Assembly (NCBI GenBank): GCA_030562195.1
Contig: CM060202.1
Location: 8,804,001-8,868,000, forward strand
Source: Nipponacmea schrenckii
Taxonomy: Eukaryota > Mollusca > Gastropoda > Lottiidae
DNA length: 64,000 nt
Direction of reading: 5' to 3'
The notes beneath the pieces are model-generated. The model searched no databases. It worked only from the letters and a program-made list of their open reading frames with translations, and had not been told where the DNA came from. A program made the translations under genes and the position numbers. Shown piece by piece: positions 13,143-24,539 of the stretch (positions within the stretch are counted from its first letter, which is position 1; every line of letters starts with the position of its first letter).

Positions 13143-14279
13143 ATTGGAACAATAATGGCATCTTTAACACACTATATGGCTAATATTATTTGTATTTTAA
13201 AAGTATATCGATATCAATGTTTGGGCATAGTCAAGAATGTAATACACTTTCAATTTGGAAATAAAAAAAAAAAGCTTTCTGTATCATTTACAAATTTTTT
13301 CCAATTATCAAAATGTTATTTTTGTATCCAGTCGACCTGCATTTTCAGACAAATTAATAAAATAGCGGAATGCACTTCCGAAAAATCGAAGAAACGAATC
13401 GAAGCATGATTTAAGACGCTTAATTTAAGCACACTTAAACTCAATGCTCTGAATCTAAATATATATTTACTGATAAAATAGATCTGAAGAGCGTACAATG
13501 AGATTTTTAATAACAAAACTAATGTTTATTACACTATTTATACTTTTATGAATATTAAAAAGTTTCCTGTAGTTAATGACATTTAGTTTGCAGTACTCGA
13601 AGCTTTTAGTAAGGGTCTTGAAAAATCATTAAGGATTTGTACAGTTCTCAGGGAAATAATTAAAGATTCCAACCATATATGGGGAATTCTCTTTGTTCAA
13701 GAAACAAAATCTTTTAAAAGGCGTTTCTTTCAATAGAAATCCGGTCTATAGTACAAAACCGTATTCATTGTAAAATAGAGCTATTAATGTTCTATTCTCT
13801 TGGGCACATATATATTGGCATTTATTTTACTGTTATAAAAACAAAATATAATTCATATGTTAATCAGGATGTATTATTGTGACCTATTATTGATACTCCA
13901 GTTCAATAAGGACACTGGTTTCCTGCTTATTGCACGATAAGAAACTTTATTCCTGAGTAAATAAAATGATTTTGCTCCTGTGACGCAATTCCGAAATCCG
14001 AATTATGCGAATTATTTAACTTGATAAGAAAATTTATTCAACCGAAAAACTGCATACCAATGTGGAGGTATCTTTTCGTGGACTGCTCTCAGAGCACGAT
14101 TGCTTCGATAACTGGAGCATCATGGTATCACGTTCTGTTGGTTTTGACTAGTACGTACAGGAAAACGGATTTAAAAATATACATGACTATTCTATAATTA
14201 TTTATATTATCCTTTGTACTCGATGTAATTGTTGTATTAGCACTAAATATTTTAACCTTGGTATTTATAAATTACTCTA
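13143..14279. other. No gene seen
   Basis: AT-rich sequence with small unrelated open frames on both strands near 13134-13516, none with a recognisable motif. Confidence 0.35.
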
Positions 14280-14772
14280 TAATTTAGGTGTTGAGCAATA
14301 TTTTAACAGTCATATTTCTATATCTCTCTATAATTAATGAATTAACTTTTAACTGTAAAATATTTTTTTGTATCTTTCTCTTTATATATTATTCATATGC
14401 CAAAAATTTTGTTTAGCCTTTTTGTATTCATTAAGTCTATTACCCACAGTTCGAGCATTAATAACATTTAGTTATTACGTAAACATATGTTACAGACTTT
14501 ACCCGTTACCCGATATATATTATACGACTGTTTGTTATCTATAAATTTGGACAAGAGAATCGGTCCAGTATTATATATCATTACTAGTATATTATACTGA
14601 ATCAGTCTCGTTTTATCATTACGAATCGATTTTAATATAAACCTGTATTATTCTATGTGAAGGTTACAGGAAAAAATGAAAATTAAATGGAGTTTTATGT
14701 TCTTCTTCACCTAACGGACTAATGAAGACAGGCAACGCCATGTAGGTTGCAATTAGCGAAATTCTACCAGAA
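14280..14772. repeat. Left arm of a ~500-bp inverted repeat
   Basis: This segment matches the reverse complement of 16764-17272 at roughly 80-85% by eye, with several indels. Shared landmarks include ACGTAAACATATGTTACAGA, GATATATATTATACGACT and GACAAGAGAATC. The inner end of the arm is an antisense SINE-1 tail. The arms and the 2.0-kb centre may be one diverged element of about 3 kb, or two insertions of one family in opposite orientation. Confidence 0.75.
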
Positions 14773-14828
14773 CAGCGGCATAAGCCTATCTCTTTTTGTG
14801 ATTTCCAAATGTCGAGGGATCTTTAACA
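14690..14828 (-). mobile_element. SINE-1 copy, antisense
   Basis: Read on the minus strand it has GATCCCTCGACA, TAGGCTTATG, TTGCAACCTACATGGCGTTG and TCTTCATTAGTCCGTTAGG, in the same order as the SINE-1 copy at 35.5 kb. It sits at the inner end of the left inverted-repeat arm, mirrored by the copy at 16740-16862. Confidence 0.65.
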
Positions 14829-15062
14829 TATTACAAAACAGACGTAAATAATATGGTTATCATAAAATTTCAAGTAAATTTTAAAGACAGGATGGCGTAG
14901 GCAATATGGTTATTATAAAATTGAATGTCAACGTTAAAGGACAGACATAAGTAACATGGCTATCATTAAGTACCATGTCAAAGTTTAAGGACAGACATAA
15001 GTAACATGGCTATCATAAAGTACCATGTCAAAGTTACAGGACAGACATTTGTAATATCAATG
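14829..15062. repeat. 50-bp tandem repeat, about four copies
   Basis: Successive units contain GGACAGACATAAGTAACATG, GCTATCAT and AAGTACCATGTCAAAGTT. The two central units are nearly identical at 50 bp. The first two and the partial last copy are diverged. No coding potential is evident. Confidence 0.75.
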
Positions 15063-16739
15063 CACAAGGGACTGGTATATCTCGGTATGCATTCGAATGC
15101 ATTCTAAAGAACTAGTATAAGTGGTACATGTAGTAACAAATCTGCTGCAATCTGCAGCAAGAGATGAGTTCTCGTTACAAATATAGTAAAATTGTCAATT
15201 TCAGCAAAATATTGAAAATTGTTGATATAAGGTTAAGAAATGTATATATGTATGTATTATGACTCTTGTCAAGTTGACCTATCAAACTTTTACCAACTTC
15301 ACCTATCTAAAATATAAGGTTGTTGTAATAATATAAACAGTGAGAATTTGCAATGTTCACAAATTATACTGCTTCAGTTGGCAATTTGACATCCGACGAA
15401 GTTGCTAAGCGTTTAAGAACGACTACAAATGCAAAAGCCATATGAAAATATTTCCTTTTGGCGCAAAACTGTTTTCTTTGTAAATATTTTTTCGCCAATA
15501 TTATAATTCTATATCTTTGTAAGCTACTTTTTTTTATGGAACACATGTATATTGTATTTTCAGTTTTTATGATGTGAAAAAATGTAAAGGAAAACGCCAA
15601 GTTATATTGAATCATAGTGTAATGAAACCTTTTTTGTATAAGTTAAGATTCTCAACGGAGTCGACGGTATGGATTTTCAAAGAAACATCAATAAATATTA
15701 AAAAATGTTATCGGTAAAGCATCTTTCTTTCTGCTAATGAATTTTTAATACACAGCGGGTATAGAATACAATATTTTATTGGGAATCTTTATCAATTCAA
15801 CTAATAACAATTTATGTCTGAGACAAGACAGGTTCACTATTTAAATCTAGGATAAGCGTCAAAAAAAATTGTGGAAGTCAATTACTAGAATTCTGTAAAC
15901 ATCCCTAAATAATGAACAATTCAATATGCTGCCGTACCTGACAAATTATCAGTCTAATTTCGTTGTGATTTATAGATATATTAACTTCAGACTGATGACT
16001 ATTGATAAGTTTGAATTTTGTTTTATTTCTTCGGCCCTGATTATGTTGGAAATAGCATTCGATCAATTCTATTGTGACACTGTTAAATATATGTTTTAAG
16101 TGCATATCGAATACGTGTACACCAGTTTCTAGTTTTACTAATACGATAGCCATTAACCATTACATAATGTGTCCATATTTATTTAAAACAACATAAATGA
16201 TACAGGAAACATTGACATGCATACATTTCAATTGGAGCCAGAAATAGAATTTTACAATATCTACATTATTGAGTCTCTCACTCGTCTCGTTCAAATTTAT
16301 TTATTTATTTATTTATTTTTGGTAAAAAAAAACATAAAAATGTAAATCATGATTGCAACGATCTTTCAAGAGGCAAGGACTCTTCGGATTTTCAAGAAAA
16401 TTTAGTTCACTCCGTTAACATGGAATGATGTAGACCAACAATCATAGACTTTTCTTTATATGGAGAGGTAAAGGATGGTAATCTTTGTAACCATCTGAGT
16501 TACTTAATTGATAAGAGATCTAATCATATACTTAAATGAACTGATATCCTCTCAAACTGCCTTCAGTTGTTTCAGAAATACATTCCTCATCATGATGATG
16601 TTTGAAGTGGAAAGTTAACCCTCCTGTATTACAGATAGCAGGGGAGCATCGAATTGTACCCAGACGTTTTTTAATCCATGCACAATCCATGTACATTTGG
16701 ACACATCTAAGTTAAACTTGCTCGACAACAAACCTATCA
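15063..16739. other. No gene seen; centre of the inverted repeat
   Basis: AT-rich DNA between the inverted arms. It contains an ATTT microsatellite at about 16296-16318. The open frames at 15364-15615 and 15905-16153 (minus) show no recognisable domain and no transposase-like signature. Confidence 0.4.
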
Positions 16740-16862
16740 GCTCTTGTATTGGAAAACAGGCTTTCTGGTAGAATTTCGCTAATTGCAACCTACATGGCGT
16801 TGCCTGTCTTCATTAGTCCATTAGGTACAGAAGAGTAGAACGTAAAACTGCAATTTCATTTT
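16740..16862 (+). mobile_element. SINE-1 copy, sense 3' part
   Basis: Contains TTTCGCTAATTGCAACC, ATGGCGTTGCCTGTCTTCAT and TACAGAAGAGTAGAACGTAA, matching the 3' part of the SINE-1 copies at 35.7, 45.6 and 47.3 kb. It forms the inner end of the right inverted-repeat arm. Confidence 0.65.
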
Positions 16863-17272
16863 GTCTTGTAACCTTTACATGGAATTAATTTTTATTAATA
16901 ATACAGGTTTAATTAAAATCAATCACTTCTTAATGATAAAAAGAGAAGGATTCAGCATAATAATATAATAATATATAATACTGGACTGATTCTCTTGTCC
17001 AATTTTATAGATAACAGAGTCGTATAATATATATCGGGTAAAGGGTAAAGTCTGTAACATATGTTTACGTAATAACTTAATGTTATTAATGCCCGAACGG
17101 TAATAGACTAAATGGATAAAAAGAAGGCCGAACAAAATTTATGGCATAAAAATGGTAACCTATATTATAGGAAAGATACAAGAAAATATTTAACTGTTAA
17201 AAGTTGTGTTCAATTCATAAATTGTAGAGCGATATAGAAATATGACTGTTAAAATATTGCTTAATACCTAAC
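16764..17272. repeat. Right arm of the ~500-bp inverted repeat
   Basis: Reverse-complement partner of 14280-14772. It spans the SINE-1 tail through TAACATATGTTTACGTAATA to TTGCTTAATACCTAACA. The 70-residue open frame at 16923-17135 lies inside and is not conserved in the other arm, so it is not reported as a gene. Confidence 0.75.
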
Positions 17273-18520
17273 ACAAGCTAGTTAAAGACGAATACTCGTA
17301 AGGAAGTTGAAGGATCTTGTATTTTTCAAAATGTGAATTAAGCCTAAATTGAAACGATTCTTAGTTGTGCATCCTTCATCCAAAATTCATTCAACAAATG
17401 ACTGATTAGCTTAATGGCCGAAGTTTTTAACTATCTAAAATATGTTTCACATTACAAATAATTGAAGTAGTTTTAGGTGGTGTAAACATAACTTGACTGG
17501 ACATTAATTCAAACCATGATTAAATCCCATCCATTAATTGCAGTGAGCTACTTGTCTCAATGATGGAACATGGGTTAAGCGACTATCCTGATAACTTCGT
17601 ATCATTATTCTTCATCAAATTACTTGGAGCAGAAAATCGTCCTTTTACTTCATGAGAAAGTTGCAAGCGAGACGAAATCTATCCAATTAATGAATCTGAT
17701 CGATTTCTCGTTAATAATAGGTTATGTTTACACCATATAAAGACATAATACCGAACCGTGTGTGTTAAACGCATGGTCGTTATTGGTCGAACATAGGTCG
17801 TAAAGCTCCATTCATTTTAAAAACCGTATATTATGAAGATCGAGGATGGTTGTCTCAATGGTTATTTAATTTGTTTTTTGTTTCTATCAGTTGCGTGTCA
17901 GCGCTACAACTCTTAATGAAATTTTAAGACAGATTCCCAGGAAAAGAAAAACACTTTCAGCTCTGAATTTAAATAAAAGTATTTGGCAATACATTAACAA
18001 TCAACAGCATGGAATAAACAATTTTACCACTTTTCTTCAAAAGGTTATTACATTACAGAACAGCTTTTTTGGGTTGTAAATAACACTATACAACAGAAGC
18101 TAAGCACACTAGTCAATGATGAGTTTCATTATAAAGCATTGTTCGATAATGCAGTATTTTGCTATAATGGAGTTTTTTAAATTACGTTTTGTAGCATTAA
18201 TAGTGCAAGAACTGTCTGAATTAATGCATTACATCAATTTATCATCGTAGTGCTCACCTTTAATATTACAAGGTCTTGGTTTAGGTCAATTACTAGTAAA
18301 GATAATATATAAAGAGGTATTAATTAGTTAAACTGTTAACACCCCATTTACTTCTGAGAACTATTAGATTGGGCGGAATAGAAAGCAATTAACAAATCCC
18401 ACTTACAGTTAACAACATTTCTTTGTTCGTTTATGAATTATTACAATTAATCCCTGTTCATCATATTTATCATTTTCTTTTCATTTTTTTCCAGAAAATT
18501 GAAAAAACTCAAACATTTTG
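17273..18520. other. No gene seen
   Basis: AT-rich unique-looking DNA. The 62-codon open frame at 17891-18079 has no recognisable domain. Confidence 0.35.
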
Positions 18521-19395
18521 TTGGTTACAATGAACAATACTTGTACGTTGAACGAAAAATCTGAATTTCACCATAGAGCTATCGTTGAACGAAAACCTAA
18601 CTTTCATCCTATATCAACCATTGAACGAAAACCAAAATTTCAGCCCGGAGCAATCGTTGAACTAAAACCTACCTTTCATCCAATATCAACCGTTGAACGA
18701 AAACCAGAATTTCATCCCAGAGTAACCGTTGAACGAAAACCAGAATTCATCATTGAGTAACCGTTGAGTGAATTCCAGTCTAGAGCTACCCTTAAACAAA
18801 AACCTGAATTTCAGCCTTGGGCGACTCTTGAACAAAAACCTGAATTTCATCCTTGGGCGACTCTTGAACAAAATCTGAATTTCATCCTTGGGCGACTTTT
18901 AAACTAAAATCTGAATTTCATCCTTGGGCGACTCTTGAACAAAAACCTGAATTTCATCCTTGGGCGACTCTTGAACAAAAACCTGAATTTCATCCTTGGG
19001 CGACTCTTGAACAAAAACCTGAATTTTATCCTTGGGCGACTCTTGAACAAAAACCTGAATCTCATCCTTGGGCGACTCTTGAACAAAAACCTGAATTTCA
19101 TCCTTGGGCGACTCTTGAACAAAAACCTGAATTTTATCCTTGGGCGACTCTTGAACATAAACCTGAATCTCATCCTAGAGCAACCATTGAACGAAAACCT
19201 AACTTTCATCAAAGATCAACCGTTGAACGAAAACCTAACTTTCATCATAGAACAACCGTGATTTCATCCCAGGGCAAACGTTGAACGAAAACCAGAATAT
19301 CAGTATAGAGGAAAAACAAAAACCCTAACTTTCATCCTAGAACAACCGGAAAACCTGAATTTCATTCTAGAGCAACCGTTGAAAGAAAAAGATTG
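18521..19395. repeat. 36-bp minisatellite (GTTGAACGAAAACC type)
   Basis: About 23 units of 36 bp. The outer units read GTTGAACGAAAACC plus TTTCATCC. The central block (about 18775-19165) is homogenised to a variant with TTGGGCGACTCTTGAACAAA. Because 36 is a multiple of 3, long open frames arise on both strands (for example 80 codons from 18518 and 102 on the minus strand), with a 12-residue repeat of the type VERKPEFHPRVT. Small indels break the frame between blocks. I treat this as a non-coding minisatellite, though a repeat-protein exon in the first 240 bp cannot be fully excluded. Confidence 0.85.
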
Positions 19396-19850
19396 TTCAG
19401 TTGATTATCATTTATATGTGCTTGACCCAGTTTTGGACTTTGAAAGTGTTATCAGGTGGGCAATATGAGTGACCAGGGATAAAGTAATATTAGTGTGCTA
19501 TTTAATACGCCAAATAGAAATCGTAAGAGAGAATTCGACCCAATCTGACAGTGATCATCTTTATGACGTAAATAGTTTTTCAGAAAAGTCTTAATGAATT
19601 TGATATGATAATCCCTAGAGATGATTTAAGACAATGATGACAGACACGGCTAATGTTGTCTACTAACAAGTCATGATGTTTGTTCAAACTGACGGCAAAG
19701 ATGTGACATCCCAAACAGAAAGACGAGGCTAGAAAAATAGGGGAGGGTAAGAGCCTACAGAACTAGACAACATCTGTCAGAATATATTCAAGATTCCTGC
19801 ACTCAGAACCTTTACTTATTCCAAATGAAAACGACGAAAGCCAAGCTGAT
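19396..19850. other. No feature seen between minisatellites
   Basis: AT-rich sequence between the 36-bp and 27-bp arrays, with no recognised gene or repeat. Confidence 0.35.
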
Positions 19851-20432
19851 TCAGGCCAATCGACTAGCCAACCCTATCCAGGCCATTCGAACAGCCAACC
19901 TTATCAAGGCCAATCGAATAGCCAACCCTATCAAGGCCAATTGAATAGCCAACCCTATCAGGGCCAACGGAATAGCCAACCCTATCCAGGCAAATCGAAT
20001 AGACAACCCTTTCTACACCAATAGACTAGCCAATCTTTATAGGCCTATCTACTAGCCAATTTTTTCCAGGCCCATTGACTAGACAACCTTATCCAGGCAA
20101 ATCGAATAGCCAACCCTATCCAGGCAAATCGAATAGCCATCCCTTTCCACGCCAATAGACTAGCCAATCTTTTCACGCCAATAGACTAGCCAATCTTTTC
20201 ACGCCAATCTACTAGCCAATTCTTTCCAGGCCCATTGACTAGCCAACCTTATCAAGGCACATCGAATAGCCAAACCTATCCAGGCAAATCGAATAGCCAA
20301 CCCTTTCCACGCCAGTAGACTAGCCAATCTTTCCACGCCAATAGGCTAGCCAATCTTTCCAGGCCAATCGATAAGCCAATTCTTTCCAGGCCCTTCGACA
20401 AGGCAACCCTTTCAAAACCCATTGAAAAGTCA
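19851..20432. repeat. 27-bp minisatellite (AGCCAACCCTATCCAGGC)
   Basis: About 21 units of roughly 27 bp built from AGCCAACCCTATCCAGGC and CAATCGACT variants. Several units share a TTTCCACGCCAATAGACT variant, pointing to local unit exchange. No gene is supported here. Confidence 0.88.
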
Positions 20433-20944
20433 AGATTCCCTACCCAGAAAATCATAAAGGCGCTAATTGTAGCAAGAAACTATACATGATCGTTGAAAAA
20501 GTCTTCATGATGTTAACCTTAATTACCTGCGCGAAGAACACCCAACCCAGATGACTTTAACTCATATACAATCAGAGTACAAAAAGTTGAGCACGTGAAA
20601 GAGATGTAAGTTTAAAAATAATGGGCGGTAGATCGAAGCAGGAATGGGCTGATAGAAGACTTCGGCAGAAGTTTTATGTACCGGTCTGTTTTAATGTACA
20701 TGTAAATAAATTTGACCAAAAATGTAAAATTAACGACCGTCTCAACATGCCCCATCTTCCATCTTTCCTTGGAATTACGTCCATTTGCATGTCTTCACAT
20801 CTAGCTTCTCCAAAATCCACGTCGTTTTTTATTATGAGATTCAATCCCTCCCTTCCCCGAAATCTAGCTCTATTTCAGGGGCGTAGAACTATTAAAGTGT
20901 GAAGGAACTCTTTTAAAATTCAAACATTATTATGAAACGGTTCA
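20433..20944. other. Unrecognised region with a 93-codon open frame
   Basis: Contains an ATG-initiated open frame at 20621-20902 on the plus strand with no domain I recognise and no obvious splice partners. Its position between minisatellites argues against a conserved gene. Confidence 0.3.
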
Positions 20945-21215
20945 CTGTCATAATAAGGCACACATTTTTAAGCACACCTTATTTAGACACACGGTCAGAT
21001 AAGAACACGTCATTTAGACACAGTGTTATTTTGGGAAAACGATTCAATAAGACACAATTTCAATTAGGCACATACTCAATTAAGAACACTCCTTTTAGGT
21101 TACACTTTTAATTCGGAACATAGTCAATTAGGCACACCCTAAAAAGCACACTAGAATTCGGTACACTGTCATTTAGGCACAGTGATTTAAGCACACCTTC
21201 AATTAGGCATTTTCG
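20945..21215. repeat. Degenerate short repeat (TTAGGCACAC)
   Basis: About a dozen imperfect repeats of TTAGGCACA / TTAAGCACACC / TTAGACACA spaced roughly 15-30 bp apart. The unit is too diverged for a fixed period. Confidence 0.6.
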
Positions 21216-21329
21216 GATTTTCAGCCCTTTTATGGTAATTTTATGTGGTGCAAACAAAATAGAGAATTACATTTAAAGCGTTTGTTTAAGATAATACACT
21301 GCATGGCGTTAGCCATCTTCATTCACCTA

Positions 21330-21430
21330 AGATGTAAATGTTTACGGATAATCCGGAAAAGATCAATGCCAGAAGGTTTGGCCAAGGACCAGCTGGTAGA
21401 AAGGATCCCTATCACGGGGGACTTGTGAAC
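21330..21430 (+). mobile_element. SINE-2 fragment
   Basis: Contains TACGGATAATCCGGAAAAGA, GGCCAAGGACCAGCTGG and TAGAAAGGATCC. The same string set occurs at 43.85 kb, at 34.06 kb (truncated) and in antisense at 51.0 kb. This is a second tRNA-derived SINE-like family. The head is missing here. Confidence 0.7.
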
Positions 21431-21835
21431 CTAAGTTGTTATCCTTTTAAAATATAGCTCTTTCTTTATTTCTTTCTTTCTTTCCTTACTTGTGAGGGCG
21501 TTAATCATTTTTTCGCTTAAGTTAGACGTAGAGATAAATCTCGTATCTAGGAACTTTGCAATGTGATCTGCAGACGTTTTTCTCACATCTCACTACGATA
21601 AAATTGTATTCCTATTTTGAGACTATCAAATGTATTACAAATTCTTTAAGTCGACGTGTAAAAATGTAATTATGTTTCTAGACTGTATTATCTGGGTTTC
21701 AAATTCTGTTGCCGAAACAAAATGATATTTTCTCAGGAGATTTTTTTTCCTGTCCATCCATTCGATGACTGTATTTGAAAAACATCAAAAAAGCTATTTA
21801 CAGTTTCTTAATAAAGAATTCAATAACTTCAGGAC
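21431..21835. other. No feature seen
   Basis: AT-rich sequence with a short TTTC microsatellite near 21460-21485. It leads directly into the large minisatellite. Confidence 0.35.
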
Positions 21836-24040
21836 ACTAGTTACATTAACATCTTCAAACATTTCAGTACACCAGTAAACATTAACATCTTCAATCACTT
21901 CGGTATACTAGTAAACATTAACATCTGCAAACACTTCAGTACACCAGTAAACATTAACATCTTCAAACACTTCATTACACCAGTAAACATTAACATCTTC
22001 AAACAATTCAGTACACCAGTAAACATTAACATCTTCAAACGCTTCAGTACACCAGTAAACATTAACATCGTCAATCACTTCAGTACACTAGTAAACATTA
22101 ACATCTTCAATTACTTCGGTATACTAGTAAACATTAACATCTTCAAACAATTCAGTACACCAGTAAACATTAACATCTCCAATCACTGCTGTACACCAGT
22201 AAACATTAACATCTTCGAACATTTCAGTACACCAGTAAACATTAACATCTTCAATCACTTCGGTATACTAGTAAACATTAACATCTGCAAACACTTCAGT
22301 ACACCAGTAAACATTAACATCTTCAAACACTTCAGTACACCTGTAAACATTAACATCTTCAAACAATTCAGTACACCAGTAAACATTAACATCTTCAAAC
22401 GCTTCAGTAAACCAGTAAACATTAACATCTTCAATCACTTCAGTACACTAGTAAACATTAACATCTTCAATTACTTCGGTATACTAGTAAACATTAACAT
22501 CTTCAAACAATTCAGTACACCAGTAAACATTAACATCGCCAATCACTGCTGTACACCAGTAAACATTAACATCTTCGAACATTTCAGTACACCAGTAAAC
22601 ATTAACATCTTCAATCACTTCAGTACACCAGTAAACATTAACATCTTCAAACATTTCAGTACACCAGTAAACATTAACATCTTCAATTACTTCGGGATAC
22701 TAGTAAACATTAACATCTTCAATCACTTCGGTATACTAGTAAACATTAACATCTTCAATCACTTCAGTACACCAGTAAACATTAACATCTTCAATCACTT
22801 CGGTATACTAGTAAACATTAACATCTTCAATCACTTCAGTATACCAGTAAACATTAACATCTTCAATCACTTCGGTATACCAGTAAACATTAATATCTTC
22901 AAACACTTCAGTACACCAGTAAACAGTAACATCTTCAAACACTTCAGTACACCAGTAAACATTAACATCTTCAATCACTTCAGTACACCAGTAAACATTA
23001 ACATCTTCAATCACTTCAGTACACCAGTAAACATTAACATCTTCAATCACTTCGGTATACTAGTAAACATTAACATCTTCAATCACTTCAGTACACCAGT
23101 AAAAATTAACATCTTCAATCATTTCAGTACACCAGTAAAAATTAACATCTTCAATCATTTCAGTACACCAGTAAACATTAACATCTTCAATCACTTCGGT
23201 ATACTAGTAAACATTAACATCTTCAATCACTTCAGTACACCAGTAAACATTAACATCTTCAATCACTTCAGTATACTAGTAAACATTAACATCTTCAAAC
23301 ACTTCAGTACCCCAGTAAACATTAACATCTTCAAACACTACAGTACACCAGTAAACATTAACATCTTCAAACATTTCAGTACACCAGTAACATTAACATC
23401 TTCAAACACTTCGGTATACTAGTAAACATTAACATCTTCAATTACTTCGGTAAACTAGTAAACATTAACATCTTCAAACATTTCAGTACACCAGTGAACA
23501 TTAACATCTTTAATCACTTCGGTATACTAGTAAACATTAACATCTTCAATTACTTCGGTAAACTAGTAAACATTAACATCTTCAAACACTTCAGTACACC
23601 AGTAAACATTAACATCTTCAAACACTTCAGTACCCCAGTAAACATTAATATCTTCAAACACTTCAGTACACCCGTAAACATTAACATCTTCAAACACTTC
23701 AGTACACCAGTAAACATTAACATCTTCAAACATTTCAGTACACCAGTAAACATTAACATCTTCAATCACTTTAGTACACCAGTGAACATTAACATCTTCA
23801 ATCACTTCGGTATACTAGTAAACATTAACATCTTCAAACACTTCAGTACACCAGTAAACATTAACATCTTCAAACACTTCAGTACACCAGTAAACAATAA
23901 CATCTTCAAACACTTCAGTACACCCGTAAACATTGGCATCTTCAAACACTTCAGTACACCAGTAAACATTAACATCTTCAAACACTTCAGTACACCAGTA
24001 AACATTAACATCTTCAATCACTTCAGTACACCAGTAAACA
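21836..24040. repeat. 36-bp minisatellite, left block (~61 units) with 360-bp higher-order repeat
   Basis: Unit: CAGTACACCAGTAAACATTA plus ACATCTTCAAACACTT variants. Two main variants alternate: one with TTCAGTACACCAG and one with TTCGGTATACTAG. Positions 21841-22200 and 22201-22560 match almost base for base, including private variants (ATCTGCAAACAC at 21923/22283, CACTGCTGTACACC, TTCGAACATTTC). This defines a 10-unit, 360-bp higher-order repeat. Open frames here (12-residue repeat VNINIFKHFSTP on plus, FEDVNVYWCTEV on minus) follow from a 36-bp stop-free unit and are not evidence of coding. Confidence 0.95.
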
Positions 24041-24044
24041 TTAA

Positions 24045-24535
24045 AGAGGCCCAGGCTTTATTTGTTTCGGACAATCATCCGTCAGCCTCAAACACATGAA
24101 ATCTTTTGGTTAGCTAATCAGAAATAGTCTACAGAGCTTACCTTTGAAATTTGAGCCTTCAAATCCATGTGTATCCATATTTATCAGTGTTTAAAAAATC
24201 CTTATGTATTAAGAAATTACGAACGTCCCGCCATATTGGAAAACGGTTCGTCTTGATAATCAAAGAGTTATCCTTCCCGTCGTGCAATAGCAGTCATCTA
24301 TATAAATAGACTACAACGCATTTTTCAATTGTAGACTTTGTCAACAGGACACACAATTTTCAGACTGACTGGAGACCAGCCGCGTACAGCACGGAAAAAA
24401 AATGAAAAGTGAAATTTTTTGTTTGAGGTATATTTCAAGGTATTTTGCGATTTTCTTAGAGCTTGAGTATTTCTGAGGACTGTTTAAACGTAACAAAGGC
24501 CCAAAACGACCCCTAAAAATGAAGCCTGGGCTGCT
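24045..24535. mobile_element. 491-bp TIR element with TTAA target duplication
   Basis: The minisatellite is interrupted at a TTAA within one unit, and TTAA is present on both sides (24041-24044 and 24536-24539). The interior starts AGAGGCCCAGGCTTTA and ends TGAAGCCTGGGCTGCT, giving terminal inverted repeats of about 14-16 bp with two mismatches. Removing the insert and one TTAA restores an ordinary 36-bp unit. There is no transposase frame, so it is non-autonomous. A TTAA target is characteristic of piggyBac-type transposons, but these ends lack the common CCC start, so the superfamily is tentative. Confidence 0.88.
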
Positions 24536-24539
24536 TTAA

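Noticed and set aside
18904..19212. Arginine/phenylalanine-rich minus-strand frame of 102 codons
   Set aside because: Shadow of the 36-bp minisatellite; the repeat unit is stop-free on this strand.
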